A stretch of 64,000 nt of DNA, taken from assembly GCF_016086655.4 (NCBI RefSeq), contig NC_052135.2, positions 23,898,363 to 23,962,362 on the forward strand. The letters are read 5' to 3'. This document shows positions 1 through 11,300 of this stretch, piece by piece. Below the pieces are notes generated by a model. The model had not been told where the DNA came from and made no database searches. It was given only the letters and a program-made list of their open reading frames with translations. Origin of the DNA: Lepeophtheirus salmonis (taxonomy: Eukaryota > Arthropoda > Copepoda > Siphonostomatoida > Caligidae). The position numbers and the translations under genes are program-made. Within the stretch, counting starts at the first letter, position 1; every line of letters begins with the position of its first letter.

Positions 1-309
1 ATAAGTAAGTATAACTAAGCCCATATTTATATTTATATATTAATTTTATTCGCAAATGAAACTCGAGAAATTGAGTTAAGTACAAGTACAACTTGTTTAT
101 TTATAAAAGGTTCATGAGAGTAAATACTACTTTAATAATGCAAGTTGATTACGAATTATATATGTAGACGGGGTAAAAATTTAGTATCAAATAATATTTG
201 TCTAGTTTTGCTAATCATTCATGATTTGTAATAGGTACACCTTATTTAACATATATAGGAATAGGGATATTATCTGAACGTAAATTTGAAAAAAAGTATA
301 TGATCTGAT

Positions 310-560
310 CACCCTGACAATTTGAAGAATGTTTTGCAGAAGAGCAGGTTAGTTGTCAAGACATTCCATTAGATTAAATGAGGGTAGCTGTGAGAAGAAG
401 GAAATTTCACTCCATATTTAGCAAGGAATTCTCCATATTCTTCTTCAATTCTACTCCGAGACCAACAAAAACTTACACTTATACCTCCCTAACAGCTCCT
501 CAGAGTTACTCTCCCTCATTCATGAGTACAAACACTCGTAGTTACTTTATCCGTATGTGT
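310..560 (+). repeat. Dispersed ~250-bp repeat family, copy A
   Basis: Shared words across copies: CCTGACAATTYGAAGAATG, GAGCAGSTTAGTTGTCA, TTTCACTCCATATTTAGC, TCAATTCTACTC and CATTCATGAGTACA. Other copies: 29,395-29,522 (+), 31,345-31,585 (+), 57,010-57,215 (-), 39,965-40,060 (-), with fragments at 24,195-24,275 and 48,150-48,215. The 86-codon frame at 378-638 lies in this repeat and is not called a gene. Confidence 0.65.
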
Positions 561-1289
561 TCTCTTCTCACAAATGAAATAATAAATATAACAGCTAATA
601 AAATAAAGAGGATTGTTCAGGTTGCAAATAATAAATAAACTCGCATGTTAAAAAATACTGTATACAGAATCTTTTAATGTACGTATACGATTTTGGGGGC
701 TAAACAACCAAAGTTTATAATACTTTTTTCATTCAAAGTGTTTTTTAGGTTTTTCAGTACATATTACTTTGATTATATTGATTATCACTGTTTAAAAAAA
801 CATTAAGTATTATCATATGTACGTGTTAAATTCTTTTTTATTCAGACACACATTTAATGAAGTTTCATTAATATTTATTGGAAATTTGTCCATTTTATGA
901 AGTAAAAATATCTGCTATGTGCCCCCAAGATTGTGTCGGCTTCAATTAGGATGCAATTTATGACGTCAGTGAAAACGCTCTACGTATAGTGATTTCTGTA
1001 CGCAGATATGTCCTCTTTCTAAGTTACTATACAATTTTTATGACGTACTCTCAGGTGAGGTTTTTACGCTCACCTCAATTTAGACAATATTTCCATTCCT
1101 ACTCATCATATACTATTTCAAGGAGTACATTATTTATATGGAGGGAGAGAAAATGAGATTTTATTCTTTTCACTTGCATGTTTGTGCCAAAAAAAAATAG
1201 TTATAAAAGAAGACCACTAATATAAATTTTGGTAACAACAGCTGCAAATTGCAACGTGTTTTTATCTTTTGAGTTTTAAAGAAGATTCT

Positions 1290-3248
1290 TTGGTGGAGCT
1301 AGCGAAAAGTCCGAGTAGGTGCTCAGTTCCTGGGTGTTGGTCTGGGTATCGCCTTAAAAAAGAGAGTCCAAAGTCCTGGATGAAACAGAGGGCAAAATAA
1401 CGTTCCATCAATATCTGTTCCAAGAGATAAGACAAATTTCTCCCAATCATTTAATACAATTAAAATTTGCTCCTTACACTTTCAAGAACAAGATTTCTTG
1501 AGAGAATCGATAGATTCTGATAGTTTCCGAATGAAGAAGCGAAAATGTTCAAAATTGACGAATAGAAGATTAAAATATGAAGCCATTCCTTGTTAGTTCA
1601 AAAACTGTCCTTCTTATTTATCAAGACATCAACCAGATAGAAGGAGTGGTAGAGCAACTACTCAAGCACGTTTCCAAGATGAGTATTGGTAATATTTTAA
1701 GTGTCTTTTTTTTCTATTTTTCAAAATTTATATTCCCAATTGAGGTAGATGATTTTTAGATATATATTATTTATTAATATATATATAGATTAATAGTTAT
1801 GCACTTTATCTTCTAGTCCAACGGAAAATATGGGCCAACAGTTTCTTGAAACGTATAACGTTATTTCCATCGAAGAAATTAAGGTTCAATATCTCTCTGT
1901 AGATAATCGTCCTGCTAATATATCAATCGCAGATATTGAAAATGGACTCCTATTTGCCTGATTGGATCTCCAAAGTTTGAACATCTTGAGTCTCTATACA
2001 ACATTGAAGTCGGAAAGTCAATTAAATATGCTCATGAATTGACTGATAAAGTGCTCTATTCAAGAGCAATCGAAAAAACTAATGTCAAGTTAGCTGATTC
2101 TCTCTTTCATCACAGCAATATTGATGCCATGGAGCTGTACTCTAAAATCCATCACCCTTTTCTTGAAACAATCCATTTTCTAAAGCTAGCTCGTAATTAT
2201 TGGAACATATTGAATGTGAGATCGACCTTCACTGACTGTAGGAAAAGGGATAACCTTCAAAATCCCATACGATAAACAAATCAATTTTTGAAAGATTTTG
2301 AAGATAATATAAAGAGGTGGGAGTTGAGTAAACCACCAGGACTTTCGAGGGAAACTTTCATTCTTGTGAAACACTCAACTTCCGCTTATATAGGGTTTAC
2401 GCAGTAAATTCTTCAAACCTATGGTTTTCACTTTGTCATTTTAGGTGCAATTTAAAGTGACTTCATGAAGCAAGATTTAGAAGATATAGACAATCTGTGA
2501 AGAGCTACTCGGAAGAGGAAAACAAATTTCGAGGGAAGTCACTTACCAAATTCTCTAAAATGAAAATAAGTGATATTAAGGAAGTGTTGGTTAAAGAAGA
2601 TCCAACCCATAATAAGAAAAATTCAGTAAAGCTTCTGTCAATGTTAGATTCTGATAGTTTAATGGAATGTGATTGTCATGAACTTGATTCAAATATATTA
2701 TTTATTATAAATGGGTATGTAGCTCTACACCTCAAGAAATATCTGTCATGCAGCTATTGTTATTCCAAATTTTGTTCACTTAAAGAATTTCCCAATATTA
2801 ATTTTGAAGATTGATTTATGGGGGATGAGTCCCAAACAGTCAAAGATGATTTCATCAATATGATAAATCGAGGAGGCCTAGTATATTCTTCAGATTCTAT
2901 TTTATTTCATTTGTATCGTTTCCTGGAATCTATATAAAGCAATTACACAAAATATAGACGCCAGAGCAATATTTTTAAACTCTGCTAATCAAAAAGATAT
3001 CTTTGTATCTATGATGGAAATTATTTATCATGAAAACTGTTAGTTTTTTGATAATATTAAATTTATATGTAATATTTGCAACAATAATTTAGACTATTAT
3101 ATTTACAAAATTTATGGCACTATGTTTAATATTTTTATGGAAAAATTTAAAAAATGAATATAATAGCGTAATTCCTAAAACTAAAAAAAGAAAACCATAT
3201 GCCTTAAACAAGAATAGTTCAACACAAAAAATAACAAAATTCAATTAA
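1290..3248 (+). pseudogene. THAP-domain P-element-like transposase relic 1
   Basis: Decayed transposase of the P-element/THAP9 class, read in several frames. A THAP zinc finger opens it: CSVPGC (C-x4-C, 1,320-1,337) pairs with CSLH (C-x2-H, 1,468-1,479), followed by a basic stretch and RRLKYEAIPC, the usual THAP AVPxxF-like end; one frameshift lies between the Cys pairs. From about 1,830 comes the GTP-binding-insertion region, with GSPKFEHLESLYNIEVGKS then TNVKLADSLFHHS and YWNILNVRS (to 2,275), all in P-like order. After it come STSAYIGFTQ (about 2,375), a stretch at 2,497-2,814 with INGYVALHLKKYLSCSYCYS (C-x2-C), FINMINRGGLVYSS (about 2,850) and a CNIC motif (about 3,077). A lysine-rich tail ends at the TAA at 3,246-3,248. 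The RNase H-like catalytic block is not seen between THAP and the insertion region, so this looks like an internally deleted copy. It lies antisense to the PLD gene, downstream of its last visible exon. Confidence 0.8.
1320..1559 (+). pseudogene. THAP zinc-finger region of P-like relic 1
   Basis: C2CH signature: Cys at 1,320-1,322 and 1,335-1,337 (C-x4-C), then Cys 1,468-1,470 and His 1,477-1,479 (C-x2-H), with a spacing in the THAP range once one frameshift is allowed. The intervening text includes VPRDKTNF, a typical THAP strand. The finger would bind the transposon ends in an intact element. The antisense 62-codon frame over 1,262-1,450 is a shadow of this region. Confidence 0.75.
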
Positions 3249-4625
3249 AATGATAATTATTATTATAGAATTATTTAAATGATTTGGAGAAAATTGTTCA
3301 ATAAAGTATAATATGACCTACTACATATGATTTTGGCCGAAACATGCAAGAGGGGAAAAATAACGTTCCCTCCATATAAATAACCTATTCCTCGACTAAT
3401 TATACCTAACGAAAAAATAGGTATACTATGTAAAAAAATATTTGAAGCAAGCAAATTTATTTAATTTCATCACGGGCTTACCTAACTAACACCAAAAAAA
3501 AATTACAATGTATTTCATTTTGAGATGTCGACTTCTTTGCTTCTTTCTCACTTATCAGTGTTCTGAACGTTGATTGATTGAATTTGAATTAGCTCTTGCT
3601 TAGCTGTGAACAATTATCAACAGTTATTGCATAATAATATATAGTTAAAAGAATTGGCGAACGACAAACATAATTTTGAGCCTTTTTTGTTTTCTGCAGA
3701 ATGTTTTGTGAGATACAATAAAACTAACCACGTTTCATGGGAGTCGCTTATAGATAGCTTCTACATAGACTGATAGAGGGGTTTTTCTTGCACGTATAAT
3801 TTCACATATAGAACTAAAATAGCTGTTGGGTTTTTATAATATTTACTTAAAAGAGTTAAAAGTTTCTTTTAACTTGAGAAATTTTCTAATGAGTTTGATA
3901 TAATTTTTTTTGCTTTTATCATATATAATACTACTAGTGACAGCTGACTTGAGTACACGTAGTCAATCCCACTTGACTATCCTTAAAAAAGGTAAAATTA
4001 TCCCCGTGACGTCATTCAAGGGTTCCCCCTTTTTACTTAATACTTACTATTAATTTTAATTTTAATTTGTACTAATATTTAATTGAATATAAAATATAGT
4101 TTAGTATTTTATAATATGTTTGTATAAAGCATAATATTGAAAATATAAATACTTTTTACTAGTTATGTGCAGCTTGTTCAATTCTAATATCACTTCATTA
4201 GCTGAAAATAATATATTAACTTTTTTAGAAAAATTTAAGGACCTATTTTAAGACTGAACTGAGTCGAAGAAATTGGGACCGGCACTACACGTTATTTACA
4301 GCTGTGTTCCACAACATGAATATATATTTGAAAATGCACGAATTCTTAAGCGTATGAGTATACAAGTTACTATGTCTTAGTTGTAACTTGTATATGCAGA
4401 TAGTCCAGTTATATCCTCGCATGCTTAAGAACGCATTCATTTTCACACACGAGTTGTTTATGGCCCCAAGTGCGAGATGAGGATGATATATGTTACTAAA
4501 TGATAATTAGTTTCATAATAAAAGAGATTCATCATTACAATTAATGTTAAGCGTGAAACTCAAAAAGTTCTACAGTTCAACCATTTGATACACTTTTTGT
4601 CACTAAGTCATGTAGTGTATGTATT
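3249..4625. other. Non-coding, dispersed repeats
   Basis: No exon seen. Holds one copy of a ~200-bp dispersed repeat (3,475-3,670) whose inverted relative is at 13,190-13,400, and a short repeat with CCTTAAAAAAGGTAA near 3,983 that recurs near 16,758. A TGACGTCA palindrome is at 4,007-4,014. Confidence 0.6.
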
Positions 4626-4877
4626 AGTGTTGAAACTTGGTCCAAAACTTCTATTTTTTCTGGAAAGTTTTAAATTATTTTTTCTAGTCTGATTTAGTCC
4701 GATATTTCGGTCTAAGCTGCTCTCTTAAGACTGTTCACCAAAGTTTAAGCATTTTCAAATCGTGAACCAATCCACCGATTTTTTCTTTGAGACCAGTACA
4801 GACCGAATTAGTTCGGTTCACTAAAAACCATAAAGGTATCAGCCCGGTCTAGGATTTTCAGACTAAAACCCAACACT
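4626..4877. mobile_element. AGTGTTG-type MITE
   Basis: A 252-bp block beginning AGTGTTGAAACTTGGTC and ending GACTAAAACCCAACACT, which are imperfect terminal inverted repeats. The interior has no ORF and repeats the words AGTCCGAT, GGTCTAAG and GAATTAGTTCGG. Related, less complete copies are at 12,968-13,130 with 13,495-13,642, at 16,988-17,480, at 22,548-22,680 and at 40,510-40,560. I infer a non-autonomous DNA transposon family; the autonomous partner is unknown. Confidence 0.6.
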
Positions 4878-5107
4878 TGTAGAGATGTCATAAAAGTCTG
4901 ATATTTACCAACAATGAATAAGATCAATTATGCTAATAAGACCAAAAAAAAAAAAAAAATAGAGCGAGTAATATGAAACTAATTGATGGGATAGCTTAAT
5001 TACTCATTTATACATAGTTTTGTTAAACTATACATATTTAAGGTTGGGTTAAAGATTAATTGAAGGAAGTAAGTACCTTAAATCTAATGACTATTATAAG
5101 ATTTTAC
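4878..5107 (-). other. PLD intron, start of 3' side
   Basis: Follows the GTAAAA donor of the last visible PLD exon (reading leftwards). AT-rich, with a run of about 16 A at 4,944-4,959. No coding sequence seen. Confidence 0.5.
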
Positions 5108-5347
5108 TTGCCGCTTTTCGTTTTAATAGAGTGTCTAGGCGATACTTCTTTTGCTCTAAAACACCTCGCTTTAAATAGATCTCTGGACTTAACCACCAAT
5201 CCGCAATGAAAATTTCTTCCTTTGCTGACTCTATCACATCTGCCACAGCTGTCATATAGTTTTTACCGTCCACAAACCAAGCTACTCCTTGATTATTTCT
5301 GACTGGGCTAAAAGATCCAAAACGAGTTTCACGAATAAACGCTTGTC
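5108..5347 (-). CDS. Pld: PLD exon: start of catalytic half
   Basis: 240-bp exon. Acceptor CTTAG at 5,348-5,352 and donor CAA/GTAAAA (gt at 5,107-5,106). It encodes RETRFGSFSPVR, VAWFVDGKNYMTAVADVIES, EEIFIADWWLSPEIYLKR and YRLDTLLKRKA; these are the most conserved blocks upstream of the first HKD motif in animal PLD1/2. It begins with two bases that complete a Gly codon with the previous exon and ends with one extra base. Confidence 0.92.
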
Positions 5348-8300
5348 CTAAGATGAAAAATTTTTTTGTTTGTGATTTATTTTAAGAAAAATGTACTCAT
5401 TACTTAATAGTTTAACCAACCCACAAAACTCCAAATTCCCTGGGTATTTATTATCCCTACTTGTATTAAACATTATGTGTATGCTCTACCCAATGACTAT
5501 ATTTTATGTGAATAATAATAACTGAAATTGAACGTCTCACATTAAGGAGTACGATCAAAACTCATTATACATATTATAAACTCGTTTTGTTCTTTAAAAT
5601 TCAAATGTATGTAGAGAAAAAATAACATATTATGAAATAATAATGTGGTCCATTTATCATTTTAGATTTAAAAAAATTTATTTATTTTGATGAATGTTTG
5701 CAATATTAAATCTTTGTAAATAAATGTGTCAAAAAAATAAAGACAATTATGTCAAGATGAAATTATTCTATATATACACATTTAAGTACGTATATATATC
5801 GATGATTTTTGAATAATAATCCCTATGGAGACATGGACCAAGTCATAAATATTCTTGTCAACCCCCCCAAAAAAAAAAAAAAAAAAATAATAATAATAAT
5901 CTTAGTAACAGCCCTGATTGTAAGTCCAAGTCAAGTCACAGTCTCAAGCTCCTATGCCTGGAGTCAACCTTGAATAATTATTAAAAAAATGTAATATAAA
6001 TCTTCATAATTACCATATTCATTTCGAATAGCAGCATCTAAGGCTTGAGTCCATTCCAGTCTTTTGCGGTTCGTCCATGTTTTTAGATTTAGGCCTCTTG
6101 TCAGGTTTGTAAGTCTTACGCCTTTTCGTGAGCCAGTTTGTTTCAGCCCGGAAGTGACTGTAAAGTCTAATGGATTTTTGAATGAAGACATATTATGGTT
6201 TACTAATTTACATATTATATCAATTTCCTAACCTTTGTCAAAGAGAAGGACAAGTCTAACCTCACTGTTTTTGGGATTTATTCCCATTACAAAGGACTCT
6301 TGAACAATTAACCATATTTTTTTCCATTTTCTCCATCTGTTGAATACGTAAAATGAATGATTAAGCATCGAGTTTTAATAATATAGGTATCTAATAACTT
6401 CCTTGTAGATAAGTTTCAATAGGATAGGGAATTAAGAAGCAGTCATGCTCATTTATAGTATAAAATAAGTAAATGCTATCAAATAATTAAGGTGGTCATT
6501 AATTTCACACCTAATGATAACTTAATAACCTAACTACTTTAGACATGAAATAACTAATGGATTCAATGTCCAAATAATGCATGACATTCAACAATCATCT
6601 AAAATGTACCTGCCTACATTTGCTAAATATTTTTACTCTATATCTCCCAAGAGATGAAACTTTTACCGCTTGTATTAACCACCAAATGTTTTATTCGGCA
6701 ACAAAGAAGTATTAAATTGATTTATCTTGATACGTATCCTTCAGGAAATCTATAATTTATTCATTGTCAAAATAAAAAATAAGTTTACTTAAGAAATTTT
6801 AGGTTAGGGTCAAATCCGATATGACGGGATTTTTTTTTTTTTTGGGTGGGGGGGGCACCAAAAACATATTTGAGAGTCGGAAAAAAAGGATGTCACTCAG
6901 AATTTCAGATTGTTTCCGTAGGTAATTAGAAAAATAAACGTTATATACCTAAATATCGACACAATCTAGAAAGAAGAGATCCAAAAAGTTCTAAAAAAAC
7001 ATTACTTTTAAAACAAACTATTCGATTGAAAATGAAGCAAATTATTTATCAACAAGGGTTTTTGGAGAAAATTGCAATCATATTTATTTTTAAATCACGC
7101 CATATCAGATTCGGGAAAAATTAAATGATGCCTTTTAGAGAGCACCTTAAAATTTGGGACGTCATTCAAGGACCAATTAAAGAGACTAGAACAGGGGTGG
7201 CCCGCGGGGTACACGTGGAGCTTTGCCATTTATTTTGCAGCCCTTCCTCCTCTACAGGTCATTTATTGATGGATATTTACTCGGGGGAAAAATAAAGCTA
7301 TTTTACCCCTTTGAAATGCAATTACTGTTACAACTAAATTTTGAGTCAAGGATGATGATTACAGCGGCAATGCAAAGAACACACAAAAATACACGTGGAA
7401 AGATATTTTTTCCTTCTTTTTGGAACCAGTAGAGACTTATGGATTTAATCCACAAGAGTTATTTACATATTTATCGACTCATCGTGTACTAGATATCAAT
7501 ATCATATAAATGTTAAGGTGTTGGGACTCTCACGTCTCGTCGGTCCCGAAAGCTATAATAATTAAGTGCAGTCTAGTTATCATGCCTACAAAAAGAAAAA
7601 GAACTGTGGCTGAAGATAACTAGAAATTCAATACTGAAAGGAAGGATAAATACTTTTTTACATCAGTAAATAAAAAAACTATATGTTTAATCTGTCAGAA
7701 TTCAGTAGCTCAAACTAAAAAATACAACATTAAGAGACATTTTGACACAAATCATGGTGAAAAGTATTTCAAGTACAACATAGAAAAGAAAAGACAAAAG
7801 TTGACCAAAACATCAAGCTTCTGACTAACTATGAATATTATAAAAATATGCATTTAATATCTCCCGTCATTCATAAATAAAATACATGCATGTTTATTGT
7901 TCCATATCCAAGTTGTATATGCTATTATTTTAAATTTTAAATAAGGGCAAAAATACTATATCTGGGTTTTGTGGTGCGGCCCCCGACAATTTTTGCATTC
8001 TGAAAAATGTATCTGCTCTTGAAAAGGTTGCCCACCCCTGGACTAGACAGTGCTGTGCTAAAGAAAAGACATGGAACAGGACCGATTTCAAGTACCACAT
8101 TATGGACAGATACAATACTACATAAAAGTATTGCTACATATTTCATCAAATTAAATATTCATGTACAAGTTACATAGTTTTTTTCTTAATCTCTATAAAT
8201 CAAACATTATTTTGTAGTGAATGCTACATACCTACACATAAAGAAGCTCTTACTTTATTTATAAAGAGAAATGGGAGTAGATAATCATTTAATACGGAAT

Positions 8301-11300
8301 TTTTAACCAAATATACGCTATGAAACATTGTTTGTGTAATTTCATTATTTGACGATTATTATTCAGTGTTTATGAGGGATAAGGAAAGGGTTGATTAAGA
8401 TGAATTCGGTGAACTTGAACATTTTAAATCGCAACAAATAGGACAAAATGTAATTTTTCCATGCCAGATTGTTCAAACTGTTGAAAAATAACATGAATCT
8501 AAATATTCCGTTATTACACCCTGTTCCTCTTTTATTTCATTAATAATATTTCAAAATCTATTTATTGAAAATAAATATATAAAATATAATTTATGATCAA
8601 TCAATGGCATCTCACATACGAATATGCAAGTCTTATTGATATTTATATAAAACCCCTCCCCTCAAACGCTGACAGTTCCAACATTAAAATACTTTTCATA
8701 TTGATTAATTTGTTAATGGTAAACCAATACAATATATGCAACTGTTTGAAAGATACAAGCCCCTACCTGAAAAAGGACATCCACTTGGTATAATGACAAC
8801 AGCGTGGATCAAGAATATTATCTTCGACCGTCGTATCCTCCCCCACTCTTTTACTTACGACTCCCTCCTTCCCCTTGATCAACCAGGGATGGAAGGAATA
8901 CTCACTGACCTCCAAAAAGAAATGCTATAAAATAAAAATGACATCTAAATAAATATAAAAACCTAACTCAGAAATGAAGTAAATAAACTACTTGCCGTCT
9001 CGAGATGATTCTTGAAATTATCATTGTTCACAATACTTCGAAGATAATTCTCTAATTGCCTCATTCTAAGTCCAATCTTATCCCCAGTAAAGAGGGTATC
9101 TGGTCTTCGAGGAAATCGTGGAAGCTTGAGAGGGTTGGAACCATCATCACTCGTTTCAGATAAGCTCTCGTTACTACTTTGACAATCTAGTTGCTTGGTA
9201 TTCGCCTTATCCTATGGGCGTGTATTTATATACGTAAACTTGTGCATCATTACTTGTTTAAAATATTATTGCATGCAAACCCACATGTTCAACCAGGTCT
9301 CTATGAAATTTTCGGTTAATTTGAAGACCTGTTCTGTAAAGGAGGAGTGCACGGTGTAAATGCCAAAAGTGATGATAGCGTCGTCTCACAGTCCATACGT
9401 AGATTCCGTGTTTTATTTGAATGGAATAGAGGTATGGGTTTAGGCGTCGAGTAAGACGTCGATCTACTTCGGTGATTTTGACTTCGATGGGCACTCCAGG
9501 CATGAAACCTGCTCAAAGAAATAGATAGTTGAGATGATAATAATCAAGGAAATATATGGATCCTCAAAAGAAAAAACACATTAGTATATTTACCACACAT
9601 GTACGCAGAAATAATTTATTGCAAACTGGTCTAGAGCAAAAATAAAAATAAAAGTCATTTTCGTTCTTTATGATAAATTTGAATTTAATTTTAAATTGTG
9701 TATTTTTTTAGAAAAAAAGATTTCAAATCTTTTTTAAGATGGTAGTTTATAATCTTCTATTTTTTTTTTTTTTTTAATTTAATTACTCACCCATTTTTAT
9801 GTTGATTCTTTATCAAGTGACCTTTTTTTAAGAAAATATTTACTACTTTATTATAAACCTACTCTTTTTGGAGCATGTTTTATAAATAATCAATTGCCCC
9901 CTTAAAACCGGTCTTATTACTGCATTATTTCTAAATGATAGTTAAGTTTTTACGAAAAATATTTAGAAATTTAAACATTTTAAAGAATTTTGTCTATATT
10001 TTATATGTAAAATGAGTTTTTTTAGTTATAAGTTAAAAACTTATCGAGCTTATCATAATTAATAGTCTAAAAAGGAAAAAAATAAATGGGAAGACAATTA
10101 ATTGTGACATGGCGAATATATATATTTACATTCTTTATACAATACATATACATAAAAAAGGGGTCTGATACGAATATTTTTAGTCGGAATTATGAAAAAA
10201 AAAAAACTCGTTTGAAATCAATTAATCCATTCCTAAGAATGGAAAGAAAAAAAAAGTTTTAAAAATGAATTTAAAAATATTAATATTTATAGACAAATGA
10301 GTTTATATTTGATACTAGAACAATCATTATTTTCTTCATTTCTTGTTGATAAAAAAAGTACTGTCATATTAAGGGAGCCTTCAGATCGATGCATAGTTAT
10401 TATCCTTTTTGAATAGGAAGGACCATTTTTGTAGAAATATCAAAAATAATATAGATGGGAGATTATGTATAGTTCTACTAAAGTTTTTTTTATTTTCTTC
10501 AAAAAGTCAATTTGACTTAACTAATTAAAACATTTACCCATTGCTAAACATCATATAAAAGAATTCAACCAGTACGTCACATGTAGAAATAACTTTAATT
10601 TGTGGTGCACTCGCATTCATAACTAAGCCAGAAGAAGTGGTTCATCATCTCTTAACCCATAGTGGCCTAACTTCATGGTGCATAAGGTGATAACGTCGGT
10701 GTAAGAGACAATGCCTAGTGGTGAACTGAAACAAGGAGTTCAGTTTCTTCAATGAATTAATTTATCACAAATCAAAAGTTCATCAAATTGAAATTTCTTC
10801 ATCTTTCACACTTTAGAACTAAGAGTTCGGGGGGATCCAATATTTCATTTCTGAGTAGGATTACTATTAATGATATTTTATACCGAATTTGAGTCAAAAA
10901 ACTATTCTTTGTCTCAATTTATCAAAGTTTTGAATGTATGTAAAAACATTAATATATAAATATACCATAAGTAGTTAAAGGTCTGAATTAATGGTTTATT
11001 TCTTTACAACAGATAGAATGTCCATTCTACATATTTTGTATAATTTGCCAATTATTATTATTTTAAATAAATTGCGTCATAATATTTATTAATTTATATA
11101 TATTCCATGATAAGAATATTTATGTGTCTATAATCTATGTATATAGCAACAGAACGACACAACTATTAATTCATTATCAATTAAATAACCTTGAAATATT
11201 TTATATTTTGTCAATTTTTTAAGAAACAAGGAATTGGTAGAAGTAATCTGAAGCTCTTTTTTTTTTTTTTTTTTTTGCTCTTTTGATCTATAAAAACGAC

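Noticed and set aside
378..638. 86-codon plus-strand frame as a small gene
   Set aside because: It lies in a dispersed repeat with other copies lacking the frame, and shows no domain.
1262..1450. Minus-strand 62-codon frame
   Set aside because: It overlaps the THAP finger of P-like relic 1, read on the plus strand with conserved Cys and His.
5964..6191. 75-codon minus-strand frame taken as it stands
   Set aside because: The true exon is 6,166-6,014; both ends of the frame run into introns, as the splice sites and PH alignment show.
8736..8930. 64-codon plus-strand frame
   Set aside because: Shadow of a PLD exon on the minus strand with splice sites and FLEVS motif.
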